From assembly GCA_009746045.1 (NCBI GenBank), contig RPFO01000575.1:62001-126000 (forward strand): DNA of 64,000 bases, in the 5' to 3' direction. Origin of the DNA: Mesostigma viride. Its lineage: Eukaryota; Streptophyta; Mesostigmatophyceae; Mesostigmatales; Mesostigmataceae. A program made the translations under genes and the position numbers. Positions 9,339 to 20,492 of this stretch are shown in pieces (the stretch's first letter is position 1; the number at the start of each line of letters is the position of its first letter). The notes beneath the pieces are model-generated. The model was given only the letters and a program-made list of their open reading frames with translations, had not been told where the DNA came from and did not search any database.

Positions 9339-10305
9339 CCCATTATGTTTTCCTTTCAGGTTGCAGGCTAGCGACTTCAAGCCTGACCCTGCCCAGCTAG
9401 GAGACTGACTCCAAGCTGACTGAGGTGCTGAGCAACGGACACCCATACTGCAACATCTGGACTGAAAAAGATGGGCCCCAGAACTCGTGCAATACTTGTG
9501 ATGGCATCACGTTTAGCTCAACATGCCCGGGGAGTTCCTCCTCCTCGCGAGCTCACAAGGGAGATAGCTATGCCTGTCTGCCTATCCAGGGAGTGCATCA
9601 CCAGCCAAGAGAGCCAATGTAAAAAAAATGCCAAGGTAACCGTTTAAGAGGTTCCATGTTGTTCCATCATCATCGCCCACTCAGAGAAAAAAATACCCAG
9701 CCAGGCTGGGTCAACTGAGCTCAGGTTACCTGCAACCTGAGGGGTGACAGTAGACAGGTTTATTGCACCCTGCACTGACCATGTTGTACCTGCACAACAT
9801 GTGAGGACCAGCCACCCCTGCCCTGCACAGAGGGGGCTGAAGTCCTAGTGACAGGTGACAGGAATATTTCATCCTGCACCTGTGCTGAGCACATTGTACT
9901 ATACAACATGACAGCACCCATGCCTTTACTGCCACTGAACAGTGAGGCCAGGTGGCCCAGGAGCGCCACAGTGAACTGTGGTCCTGGGTAACCACCTGTC
10001 AAGGGAGCTTTGACCCTCCACTTGAATGGGAGGCACCTGAGCCACTGAGCTCAAGGCCAATCCACCAAGGCATACACCCTAGTGGAGAAAGAATGTGAGA
10101 TACATCCCCTGCCCACCTAGGAAGGTGGGCAGAACGAAATTCCATGGTGTTGAGAAAATCAAAACAGATTTTATTGGGCATAGGGCACGCAGATGTATGA
10201 AAACAGACTCCAAACCAACCCCCCTTGCTGGAAGCCACAACCTACCCCTTGGACCTGCCCAAGGGGTACTGGGTTACCTAGGCGGCCCTGGTGAACAGGA
10301 CCCTG
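9339..10305 (-). other. 3' noncoding region of B1
   Basis: Lies between the RNase H stop and the 3' LTR. No gene is supported. It is shared with B2, which carries an extra tandem copy of about 100 bp. On the plus strand a splice-acceptor-like pyrimidine tract ending CAG occurs near 9345-9359, antisense to the element. Confidence 0.6.
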
Positions 10306-12094
10306 CTAGGCGTCCCCCCTATGGGGCAGGGTTGCCTGCTTGCCATAGGGGTTCATCAAGTGGTACAACAGCTGGTATTGGTCAGCTGCCTGCTGAGGCA
10401 CTTTAGTGAGTGCATCAGCAGCGTTGTGTTTGTCCTCCACGTGACGGGTGGACTCCCAGTAGGTGGACTCCTGTTTAAGGACCACCCAGTCAAGATCAGT
10501 GTGCACAGCATAGGGGTTAGCAAGGAAACTGAGGACTGACTGACTGTCAGTGAGCAAGTGTGCCACCACCCCAGCATTGCTGCCTGCTTGCATCTGCAAC
10601 CAAACCAGCACATGATTCAAGTACCTGGCATGAAGCACTGCTGACACCACTGCCCTGCACTCAGCAGCATTGCTGCTGACAGCCTTGCGTCTATGCAACC
10701 GGCTGTACCATGAAATGAGAGACAAGGGTGCATCATCATTCTGCACAAAATACAAGCCTGACTCCCTTGCCTGCAACTTGGTAATCTGCCTGGACTCCAT
10801 GGAACTATCCATCATAGCTTGGATGTGAATGGTTTTGTGGAGATCCAAAGTGCAAGATAAGGGGAGGGCCTTCCTGGAGAGTTTTGGTGATGGCTTTGTG
10901 ACCTACTTGCATCAAGACATCATCATCAACTCTGCTAACCACAGCCAGGTGAGGTGCACACGTTGAGCACAACCACCCCAGCTTGCCTCTAATGGTAGGA
11001 CAGGCTCCAGGTTTGATTTTTGTTTGCAAAACCTCCAAGCAGCTGTGCATGTAATCATTGGGAGAATAGAGTGCACACACCCACTGGTTTTGATGCTGCT
11101 GGAGTTGTAACATTGTGCCACAAAATTTTATGGCAGTGGTGCCCAGCTCTACTTGCTTGCCAATCTCAAAATGCTGTGACACTTGTTGAATAAAATCATC
11201 TACAGCACGCCTTGGCCCAGCAATCAGCTGATCATCCCCATGCCACACAAAGGTGAGTATGCCATGAGGGTGTGGGACCACAAAGAAGCAAGGGTCTATG
11301 TCATCATATCTAGCCCCTAGCTTTTCAAACACAGCCTGAGCTGACATCCTGAAAATGCGAGGAGCTGATTGCAGCCCTTCAACACCTATGTTAGCTTTCA
11401 GGTACTGCTGAGGGATGTGTTTTGCCCAAACTCTGGGAGTGGAGACTACATACACCTGACCATGCCACACTTGTTGTGCTATCTCAGGTGAGCCTTTCAG
11501 GAAAGCCCTTTTAATGTCTGTAGCCTTACATACATAGTCATCCCCATCATTGAGATGACCCACAAAGACAGACAGCAAGATTTTTAGGGATGTTTGCTGA
11601 ATGCCTGGCGTGTACAACTCTGCCTCTGTCAGATCAGTGGTGCCCTTGAACTCTGTCACACAAGGTCTAGCATGAAAGATGACTGACCCATCTGCTGCTG
11701 GCTTATGTTTACACACAAACTTCAGGCGCAAGTGCTTGCACCCTGCAGGCTTTTTGTCAATAGGTGTGACAGGTGGAGTATGAGAAGGACTAAGAGGATC
11801 TGGCACTACCCATTCTTCCCTGGCCTTGTTAAAGGCCTCCACCCATTTTAGGAATCCTATGTGTGTGCGACAGTCTTGCTCTATCTGTTCATAAGAAAGA
11901 GGAGACATTTTAGCCACATCATGCTTGCCCAATCCAAATGAGTTGGGATGAAGTTTTTGGTTGTGAACCAAGTCTGCCACACAGGGTTCTTGCCCTGGGG
12001 CATACTTGGGTGTAGCAAATTTTACAGAAGCAATGTTGGTGTTAAGAAGTTTTTCAAGAGAAATTTTGAAATGATTCAGATCAACACCACCCAT
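10306..12094 (-). CDS. pol: B1 pol, 3' half: reverse transcriptase and RNase H (frameshifted)
   Basis: The reverse transcriptase has ATDIKRAFLKG (motif A aspartate) and VWHGDDQLIAG, the same HGDD variant as family A. RNase H follows with MMDSS, AECRAV, LTDSQS and ADALTK. The frame changes near 10850, where B1 lacks two bases relative to B2. The upstream frame ends near 12090 and joins the integrase/protease part across a one-base loss. The C-terminus is LMNPYGKQ..., a little longer than the A1 version. Confidence 0.88.
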
Positions 12095-13998
12095 GTCCTG
12101 GATGGATAGTCTATCACTGGAGATATGACACCAGGGTAACAGAGAAAAGGATCCCCCAACAAAGCATTCCCTTTATAACCTTCCAATACCTGAAAAGGAG
12201 TGGGGATACCGAGTATAGTCAACATGACCTGACCTAATACCTTGAGGGATGACTGCCCTGAGAAATCAGCCACATGGTGCCAGGGTGAAGGTTCCAAAGG
12301 CATATGGGGCACAGCCAGGGCACTGATAATGCTGACCTGGGCTTGTGTGTCCACTGCAACCATAAATGGGCTATTGTCATTCTGCCCAACCTTCCCCACC
12401 TTAGCTGATCCTGCAGCAGTTTGAGCTTTAGCTCTATGAGCTGCTTGTAAAATGCGAACAGCGTCTGCTAGGCTGCGTTTGGAAGGTGCAGCTAGTGGCT
12501 GAGCTATGTTCACACTTGAAGAGGTGATAGGTTGCTGATCACCTGTTTTGCCAATGTGACCCTCTGCTGCAGGGGGCCAAGCCTGCAGTGACTGCCTACA
12601 ATCATCAAGGGTGACCTGGGTGTCACAGTGGGTGTGGCTCTCACACTCACCAGTGGGTGTTCCAAACAACCACTCACTGGGCAACGCTGGGATGCCAGGC
12701 AACTGTACAGGGCTGTCGGCCAACAGCTCTTCCTCCTCTGCCACGTCTGACACAGTTGGAAAATACAATTTCATCCTGTGAGGTGAACACCTGTGAATCT
12801 TTCCCGTGTCATTGTGTTTAACTAACACTGTCCTGCCAGTGGTGTTAAACTTTAGGATGGTGGCTGGCCCATGCCAGGTACCCACCTTGCCTAGTCCCGA
12901 CTCCTTGTAGAATAGGACCTGATCCCCTTCTCTGAAGGTGGGACGTGGATGCTTTGCATCCTTGACAGCTAACCTGCTAGCTGTCTGTGCTCGCTGTGCG
13001 TTGTATAGGGCTAGTACCTCAGGTGGATAAATGCCTGCATGCAATCCATCTGGTGTAATGATCACCCCTTGTGGGGTTTTCATGAGTGGCCTCCTGTTGA
13101 GGACTTGGCACAACCTGGTGGACCACAGAGCTCTGTCAGCATATGACCCACTGTCAGCCAGCAGATTGCCATCTTCTTTGGCTACAAGGGTTTTAATGGA
13201 CCTGATGGCCCTTTCAATAATGCCTTGCCTCTCATGATCTTCTAGCCCAGCCAGATCAATAGCCTCACACCCTGGTTCATTGGCAAGACACGTGAACTGC
13301 TGATCCAGTAACAATGCCTCCACAGGGTAGTACCTGGCCTGAGCAATCAAGAGAGCCCTGAGCAACTGTGTCTTGTCCATTCCAGGTAATGGTTCAATGG
13401 TTGTGTACCTTGACCATGCATCTTTAAGTGCCAAGTAAGATTGTCCTTTGATATGAAAGACATCTCCTACCACCCTGCCCTTGCACTTAGGTGGGGTAGC
13501 TACATGCCACTTAGGGGGTTTGGGTGCATTGAACTGACAATGCTGGCAGTGGGATCTGACCACCTGGCATGCACGTCTGAGTGCTGCCCCCCCTATTGCT
13601 GCTGCCACCACCTCTGCACTCACTTCATGCCCATAAAGGAAATGCAACTGCAAAGCAAGCTCCTGAAAACTGATCTGAGCATCCTCTGCTGGGGACACTC
13701 TGCACACCTTGGGAACCATAGATGTGAAGGTTGGTTTAGAGACATAATCTTCTGAAACCAGCTGTAGCACCTTTCCAGAACTGCTCACTGCTCTGACAGT
13801 GGGGCATGCAGATGAAAGAGGTGAAGCAGGCACACTCAAGCCAGCATGAGAGGGAGACTCACACTTCTTGCCGTAAGGAGGCCGCTTGCAGTCCTTGGGG
13901 TCACCGTGGGGCGGCCCGTGGCACTTGTGGCACAGGACGTCCAAATGCCCCAGCTCGTCCACGTTCTTGCGGCAGGTGGGCCGCAGGTGGTACTTCAT
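12076..13998 (-). CDS. pol: B1 gag zinc region, integrase and retropepsin-like domains
   Basis: The reading begins in the gag zinc region (C-x2-C-type pairs, about 13880-13990) and runs without a stop into integrase, so gag and pol are one frame in family B. Integrase has a zinc cluster (FLYGH then CQVVRSHCQHCQ), then aspartates in VVGDVFHIKG and LLLDQQF and a glutamate in GIIERAIRSIK. About 350 residues later comes VAVDTQAQVSII and NALLGDPFL, a retropepsin-like pair. The order is therefore integrase, protease, RT, as in family A, with Q in place of the usual G of DTG. Confidence 0.87.
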   Translation of the reverse strand: MKYHLRPTCRKNVDELGHLDVLCHKCHGPPHGDPKDCKRPPYGKKCESPSHAGLSVPASPLSSACPTVRAVSSSGKVLQLVSEDYVSKPTFTSMVPKVCRVSPAEDAQISFQELALQLHFLYGHEVSAEVVAAAIGGAALRRACQVVRSHCQHCQFNAPKPPKWHVATPPKCKGRVVGDVFHIKGQSYLALKDAWSRYTTIEPLPGMDKTQLLRALLIAQARYYPVEALLLDQQFTCLANEPGCEAIDLAGLEDHERQGIIERAIRSIKTLVAKEDGNLLADSGSYADRALWSTRLCQVLNRRPLMKTPQGVIITPDGLHAGIYPPEVLALYNAQRAQTASRLAVKDAKHPRPTFREGDQVLFYKESGLGKVGTWHGPATILKFNTTGRTVLVKHNDTGKIHRCSPHRMKLYFPTVSDVAEEEELLADSPVQLPGIPALPSEWLFGTPTGECESHTHCDTQVTLDDCRQSLQAWPPAAEGHIGKTGDQQPITSSSVNIAQPLAAPSKRSLADAVRILQAAHRAKAQTAAGSAKVGKVGQNDNSPFMVAVDTQAQVSIISALAVPHMPLEPSPWHHVADFSGQSSLKVLGQVMLTILGIPTPFQVLEGYKGNALLGDPFLCYPGVISPVIDYPSRTWVVLI

Positions 13999-14049
13999 GC
14001 CACAGCGGGTGCACCGCTGAGAAGACTTGTCCTCCTTGTCCTGCTTCTT

Positions 14050-14123
<74 letters not shown>

Positions 14124-16787
14124 GCTGTTGCTGTTGTTGTTGTTGTTGCTGGAGCTGCCCCCCTTGGAGGGAGACTGCCCCTTACCCTTGCCCTTGCCCC
14201 AGCCCCTGCCCTTGCCCTTGCCCTTGCCCTTGCCCTTGCCCTTGCCCTTAAACATTTGTCCCAGCAGGGACTTCACTTCTGCCATGGTGACAGGTCTCTT
14301 GCTCCTGTCTTCCCTCTCCCTATCCTCCTCCTCCCTCTCTTCCCCCCTGACCCTCTTTACAGAGGTGCCCATGGCCCCCTGGCTAAGGGGAGCCAAGGCC
14401 AGCTTGATATAATCCAATGCCTCCTTCATGTCCTCCCAGTACTTTGCCATTCCTGTTGCAAGCATAGCGTAGGTGTTTTTGTCAAGTTTGAGTTTCTCAA
14501 GGAAGGAACGCAGCAAGAACTTGTGATCTAGCTGCTGGACATCAGGACGTGCTTTGATGGCTAGCTCATATTTCTTTGTCTCAGCCACATAGTCCACTGA
14601 TGTGACCCTGTATTCCTCTACCCACCTGAATGCCCCATATATGTCCACAGATGAGGGGGTGGAGAGGAGGTCAGTTAGCTCCTTCATGAAAGCCTCCCAA
14701 ACTGCCCTAGCCTGCGTGTCCTGCCACTTGGGATACCTACGCTGGAAGACAAGGATGAGATTCTGAATCTGAGAGGAGGACTGATGGTAAAAATCCCCCT
14801 GCATGAGAGATCCAAACCAATTCTTGACATTCAGTTCCTCCCTAGCCAGCTGAAGAGAGAGAAGTGCATGATTCCCCTGCTCCCTAGTATACCCCTCAGG
14901 CAGCCCCCTGACATTAATCCTATCCACAGGACGGTTTTCATTGTAAGTGGGCAACCTAGAGGGGGATGCAGGGGGAGAGGGAGAAGATGGTGTTGCTGCT
15001 GCAGCATTCACAGGAGAGACATGCTGAGAGGGAAGTGCTACTTGAGTGAGCTGAGCAGGAGGGCAAGCATGGGCTGTGTAGGAGGGTTAGACAACATAGG
15101 GGTGGGCTGGGTGGGGGTGTGAGTGTGTGTCACTTCCCGCCTCCTGCTGCGGGCCTCCTCCCAATCATGGAAGGTGGGAGAGAGGGACACTTCATCGTCA
15201 GTAGGGTTAGTAAAATCATGATGCAGCCAGGTAGGCAACCACCTACCCGCCCCTCAGGATGGCATTGTGCAGGAGCTCCAGGAGTCGCACCAGGCGAACC
15301 CTGTTGCCCTGCACCCTCCTCCCTGAGAGGAGAGCCTGCAGGGCAGGCAGCAGGTCGTCGCACACCCTGCGTGTGCCCTCTGGAGGTTGGGCAAGCCCAG
15401 GATGTGCGTGATAATCGCACACACCAGGCTGCCCGCCTCCGCGACGTGCATCTGCTGGCTCCGGTCGGCCAGCCCACGGAAGGAGGCTGTGGCTGTCTGT
15501 ATGGCACGCCACACGGCCTCATCACCCAGGGTGATGAAGTCCCGACCTTCCAGGTCGCCTCCAGCTGTGCTGGCTGCTGCCCAGCTGGTGGGACCCTGAG
15601 GCCCCTCCGGCCCTGCCAGGGACTTGTCCTTGTTGCGGCTAGAGGGGGCCTGCCCCCCAGAGCCGCTGGAGGTGCCCGTGACACCCTCCATGGGGGCTGC
15701 ATCCCCCGCCAGCGCCGGAGGCGCCGGCGTCGCTGCCGGGGTCCCTGCGACCCCGGGCGCTTGTGTCGCCGCCGGGGTCCCTGCGACCCCGGTGGCCTCC
15801 TCAGCCACCTGGCCCCCCACGCTGGGCGGGGGAGCCCGCGGCTGAGGTTGGACCCTCTGACCTGCCAGAGGGTCCTGGGTGGCTTCACCACCCATGGGCG
15901 TGTTGGGGCGTCTGCCGCCCCGCGCTCCGTCGCAGGCGGCATCGCAGCCGCCTCACGCCTCTCCGGGCCCCAGCCAACTGGCGTGACTTGGGGCCACGGC
16001 CCCAACGGAGTCAGCGCGATCTCCTGGTGGCGACCACGCGCAGCGCCTCTCTCTGACGCTGCCTGGACGCCCACTGATCAACAGTGCCGGGGTTTCGCCG
16101 CGGCCGATTGGCGTAACACCACAGCCAAACTGCCACCTGAATCAGGTGGAACTGCATCCTCAAACGACCTCGATCATCGTTGCGTCCGATGAACCTATCG
16201 CATGGATCGGCTCATCTGCCATCAACTGAAAACGTTGCCGAATGATCCAGCCGTTCACCGAAATGAACGCTGGGATGTCGTCCTCCCCAATGGGGAGAAA
16301 TGGGGTGGGCGCCCGAACGCGACCGGGGGCGGAACATGTTCCCCATACCGGTCAATGTCCATGATGGCCATCTGTCGGCCCACGGAAAGATTGCCAGACG
16401 TCGCAGGTGTCTGCGACGAAAGCTCGAGCGAAGGCCGAGGCCTCGCAGGCTGCACCTCCCCATCCTCCTCGAGGAATCACTCCGCTCACGACCCCCGTCA
16501 CCTGCGACGGGGGAATTGCGTGCCCGGGGGACCTGCCCCCCAGGTGCCATGGCGGACGAACCGCCAGTGGCAAACGGACGACCGCTCGCCATCCCCCGGG
16601 CGCCGGGCCCCACCTGCGGGGTCCGACGCCTGGGGTGGTCGGCGACCACCGTGCGGAAGGTGACGTTGGGCGTCACCCTCGCATCGTTGGTGGAGGGCGT
16701 GCCCTCCGGCGAGAGTCGGGGTGAGGTGCGCCGGGCAGGCGCCTTCCCCTTGTTGTTGTTGTTGTTGTCGCCGTTGTTGGAAGCCAT
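13995..16787 (-). CDS. gag: B1 Gag, large N-terminal part (frameshifted)
   Basis: Starts MASNNG... at 16787. The intact B2 version (36168-39265) shows over 1,000 residues: a basic disordered N-terminus, a helical block, a Pro/Thr/Ala-rich linker, a capsid-like domain, a (KG)n run and a long poly-Asn tract. In B1 the frame breaks near 16300, near 15240 and inside the poly-Asn repeat near 14050. A typical copia Gag is a few hundred residues, so the N-terminal extension is unusual. Confidence 0.85.
14050..14149. repeat. TTG/AAC trinucleotide repeat encoding poly-Asn in B1 gag
   Basis: About 33 near-perfect GTT units, interrupted by GCT near the 3' side. B2 has a shorter, more interrupted version with Lys codons (36530-36610). 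A frameshift in B1 falls at its edge. Confidence 0.9.
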
Positions 16788-16816
16788 ATTTTTTTGATTT
16801 GCGAAAAAAATAAAAA

Positions 16817-16828
16817 CTTTTCAGTCCA
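16817..16828 (-). promoter_or_regulatory. Primer-binding site of B1
   Basis: Read on the minus strand, TGGACTGAAAAG follows the 5' LTR directly. It starts TGG as expected for pairing with a tRNA CCA end. The same 12 bases follow the 5' LTRs of B2 and B3. Confidence 0.7.
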
Positions 16829-17286
16829 AGTTGGATGGAGACTAGGGACGACGAACAACTGCTGAAGCTGAAAGCGAATGGTGATTGTATTAGCAATAAT
16901 ACAATGAGAGAGCAATGGAAGCTGAGGGCTCAGAATGGAACGTCTGGGCAAACTCGGGTCCTGCGGCACTCCCCAGTGCTACGCCTATATGCCTATGGCG
17001 GTGCTACCTGCAGCACCTCACCAGTGGACAACTGTACACTGCAATGCCATGCGACCACGTCACTAGCATCAACTACACTCGGCCCGTCCAGAACCGGATA
17101 ACCTGGGTCTGGCGGGTCGAGCTAGAGTCTAGGCACAGTCTGGCACTAACCGCACATCGGTCCACATGACACCTCAGTACCGTACACCCTGCCGTACTGT
17201 ACTGAGGTGTCCCGCTCAGCCGCGGTAGGCAATACGCGGCGCGCAGGCCGGAAATCCGTGTGTCAGCCTAAGCATCTCATCTAACT
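16829..17286 (-). repeat. 5' LTR of B1 (458 bp)
   Basis: Same length as the 3' LTR with only a few differences. Ends are AGTTGGAT and CTAACT on the plus strand, followed by the target duplication CCCCG. Confidence 0.93.
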
Positions 17287-17291
17287 CCCCG

Positions 17292-17523
17292 AGTTTGTCA
17301 TCGATGCTCTGCCGGCCGCCCTCGCGGCACACACTGAGGTACTGCCCTTGATTGCGCGCCTTCATGATTCGCAGACCAAGGGTCTGCTTCTGTGGTTTTG
17401 CGCTCACCCTCGCGTCGTTCACTGGCTCCGGGGCGCTCTTCCGGCTCAGGTCCGGCTGGCCGCCGAGGGCCACGACGAACGCATCCAGTCGGCCTTGGCG
17501 CAGCTGGTCCCGGGCCCCGACCT
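17292..17523 (+). pseudogene. LINE-like reverse transcriptase gene, piece 2 of 4
   Basis: Continues the RT C-terminal region in frame after B1 is removed (GDP then EFVIDALPAAL). It reads through to LVPGPDL, where B3 is inserted at GACCT. No recognisable motif beyond the RT C-terminal helical region. Confidence 0.85.
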
Positions 17524-17980
17524 AGTTAGATGAGATGCTTAGGCTGACACACGGATTTCCGGCCTGCGCGCCGCGTATTGCCTACCGCGGCTGAGCGGGA
17601 CACCTCAGTACAGTACGGCAGGGTGTACGGTACTGAGGTGTCATGTGGACCGATGTGCGGTTAGTGCCAGACTGTGCCTAGACTCTAGCTCGACCCGCCA
17701 GACCCGGGTTATCCGGTTCTGGACGGGCCGAGTGTAGTCGATGCTAGTGACGTGGTCGCATGGCATTGCAGTGTACAGTTGTCCACTGGTCGTGTGCTGC
17801 AGGTAGCACCGCCATAGGCATATAGGCGTAGCACTGGGGAGTGCCACAGCACCCGAGTTTGCCCAGACGTTCCATTCTGAGCCCTCAGCTTCCATTGCTC
17901 TCTCATTGTATTATTGTAATACAATCATCATTCGCTCTCAGCTTTCGCAGTTGTTCGTCGTCCCTAGTCTCCATCCAACT
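17524..17980 (+). repeat. LTR of B3
   Basis: Plus-strand orientation, from AGTTAGATGAG to CATCCAACT. The TATT-type hairpin and the 13-bp inverted arms seen in other B LTRs are present. Confidence 0.93.
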
Positions 17981-18025
17981 TGGACTGAAAAGTTCGATAT
18001 TTTTTTTTACAATCAAAAAAAAGAT

Positions 18026-18519
18026 ATGGCTTCCAACAACGGCAACAACGGCAACAACAACAAGGGGAAGGCGCTTGCCAGGCGCACCTCACCCCGCCTT
18101 TCGCCGGAGGGCACGCCCTCCACCAACGATGCGAGGGTGACGCCCAACGTCACCTTCCGCACGGTGGTCGCTGACCACCCCAGGCGTCGGGGCCCGCAGG
18201 TGGGGCCCGGCGCCCGGGGGATGGCGAGCGGTCGGCCGTTTGCCACTGGCGGTTCGTCCGCCATGGCACCTGGGGGGCAGGTCCCCCGGGCACGACATTC
18301 CCCCGTCGCAGGTGACGGGGGTCGTGAGCGGAGTGATTCCTCTGAGGAGGATGGGGAGGTGCAGCCTGCGAGGTCACGGCCCTCGCTCGAGATTTCGACA
18401 CAGACGCCTGCGACGTCTGGTAACCTTTCCGTGGGCCGACAGATGGCCATCATGGACATTGACCGGTATGGGGCACATGTTCCGCCCCCGGTCGCGTTCG
18501 GGCGCCCCCCCCATTTTCT
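18026..18519 (+). pseudogene. gag: Truncated Gag of B3
   Basis: Starts MASNNGNNGNNN and matches the first 165 residues of the other B Gags, including the repeated basic and serine-rich segment, then stops at FGRPPHF where the element ends. The frame runs into the LINE sequence for about 20 more codons. Confidence 0.9.
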
Positions 18520-18524
18520 GACCT

Positions 18525-18961
18525 CCCGCCACATGCTATTCGCATTGCCTCCCTGCCTGCACGGATGGGTGGCTGTGGTCTGACTCGTGCCGCCCGGCTG
18601 GCCCCAGCAGCATTTTTGGGCTCCGTCGCTCAGTCGTGGGCGGAAAGCTGCCGGCTCCTGCCCCTTTTGGCAACGGCAGCGCCTGACCTCCTGGACCCCA
18701 GCAGCCCTTTGCCCTTCGTCACCGCCATCCAGGAGGCCTATGCTGAGATCCAACAGGCCTGTTCTCCCGTCCGTGCCGCTCAGGCGGTACAGCGCCACCT
18801 CCCTCGCGGCACTCCCTCGGTCGCCTCCGTTCAATCTGCCGCCGCATTCCCTGCTCGCGTCATCGATAAACACCAGAAAACCTACGCGGGTATTCTGCAC
18901 ACGGCTGATTGGATTGCTCTTTTCGCGGACCTCAACGCCCAGGGACGTGCGTGGCTGTTCT
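18525..18961 (+). pseudogene. LINE-like reverse transcriptase gene, piece 3 of 4
   Basis: Continues in frame from LVPGPDL as PPHAIRIASLPARMGGCGL, the arginine/glycine block often seen C-terminal to LINE-like RTs. It ends GRAWLF at the B2 insertion. It has no stop codon of its own. Confidence 0.85.
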
Positions 18962-19418
18962 AGTTGGATCGAGTCTAACGACGATGGACAACTGCTGAGA
19001 GCTGAAAGGAAGCGATTGTTGTATTAGCAATAATACAATGAGAGTGGTGGAAGCTTGAGGGCTCAGAATGGAACGTCTGGGCAAACTCGGGTGCTGCGGC
19101 ACTCCCCAGTGCTACGCCTATATGCCTATGGCGGCGCTACCTGCAGCACCTACCAGTGGACAACTGTACACTGCAATGCCATGCGACCACGTCACTAGCA
19201 TCAACTACACTCGGCCCGTCCAGAACCGGATAACCCGGGTCTGGCGGGTCGAGCTAGAGTCTAGGCACAGTCTGGCAGTAACCGCACATCGGTCCACATG
19301 ACACCTCAGTACCGTACACCCTGCCGTACAGTACTGAGGTGTCCCGCTCAGCCGCGGTAGGCAATACGCGGCGCGCAGGCCGGAAATCCGTGTGTCAGCC
19401 TAAGCATCTCATCTAACT
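18962..19418 (-). repeat. 3' LTR of B2 (457 bp)
   Basis: Plus-strand ends are AGTTGGATCG and CTAACT. It differs from the B1 LTRs by small substitutions near the left end but matches its own partner at 39309-39769 closely. Confidence 0.93.
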
Positions 19419-20492
19419 CCCATTATGTTTTCCTTTCAGGTTGAAGGCTAGCGACTTCAAGCCTGATCCTGCCCAGCTAGGAGACTGACTCCAAGCTGAC
19501 TGAGGTGCTGAGCAACTGACACCCATACTGCAACATCTGGACTGAAAAAGATGGGCCCCAGAACTCGTGCAATACTTGTGATGGCATCACGTTTAGCTCA
19601 ACATGCCCGGGGAGTTCCTCCTCCTCGCGAGCTCACAAGGGAGATAGCTATGCCTGTCTGCCTATCCAGGGAGTGCATCACCAGCCAAGAGAGCCATTGT
19701 AAAAAAATGCCAAGGTAACCGTTTAAGAGGTTCCATGTTGTTCCATCATCATCGCCCACTCAGAGAAAAAATACCCAGCCAGGCTGGGTCAACTGAGCTC
19801 AGGTTACCTGCAACCTGAGGGGTGACAGCTGACAGGTTTATTGCACCCTGCACTGTCCATGTTGCACCTGCACAACATGTGAGGACCAGCCACCACTGCC
19901 CTGCACAGAGGGGGCTGAAGTCCTAGTGACAGGTGACAGGACTATGACATCCTGGACCTGTCCACGTTGCACCTGCACAACGTGTGAGGACCAGCCACCC
20001 CTGCCCTGCACAGTGGTGACTGAAGTCCTGGTGACAGGTGACAGGAATATTGCATCCTGCACCTGTGCCGAGCACGTTGTACTAGACAACATGACAGCAC
20101 CCATGCCTCGACTGCCACTGAACAGTGAGGCCAGGTGGCCCAGGATATCCACAGTGAACTGGGGTCCTGGGTAACCACCTGTCAAGGGAGCTTTGACCCT
20201 CCACTTGAATGGGAGGCACCTGAGCCACTGAGCTCAAGGCCAATCCACCAAGGCATACAACCCTAGTGGAGAAAGAATGTGAGACACATCCCCTGCCCCC
20301 CTATGAAGGTGGGCATAACGAAATTCCATGGTGTTGAAAAAATCAAAACAGATTTTATTGTCATAGGGCACGCGGACGCATGAAAAAACAGACTCCAACC
20401 AACCCCCCGTGCTGGAAGCCACAACCTACCCCTTGGACCTGCCCAAGGGGTACTGGGTTACCTAGGCGGCCCTGGTCATGAACAGGACCCTG
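19419..20492 (-). other. 3' noncoding region of B2
   Basis: Matches the B1 3' region but with a duplicated unit of about 100 bp (about 19925-20045) containing ACCTGCACAAC and GTGACAGGTGACAGG. No gene is supported. Confidence 0.6.

Larger units (their letters stand above)
8881..17286 (-). mobile_element. Copia-like LTR retrotransposon, family B, copy B1 (complete)
   Basis: Two 458-bp LTRs (8881-9338 and 16829-17286) enclose gag and pol on the minus strand. The 5-bp direct repeat CCCCG flanks it (8876-8880 and 17287-17291). Removing the element and one CCCCG restores the LINE reading frame. Several single-base shifts break the coding region, and the copy is nearly identical to B2. Confidence 0.95.
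17524..18519 (+). mobile_element. Truncated family B copy B3: one LTR plus start of gag
   Basis: A plus-strand 457-bp LTR (17524-17980), primer-binding site TGGACTGAAAAG and the first part of gag, ending abruptly at CCATTTTCT. The 5-bp repeat GACCT flanks it (17519-17523 and 18520-18524), and the LINE frame is restored when it is removed. It has no 3' LTR. Confidence 0.9.

Noticed and set aside
15119-16192. Long plus-strand ORF across family B gag
   Set aside because: It is antisense to the conserved gag coding strand, and the same antisense frame is interrupted in B2.
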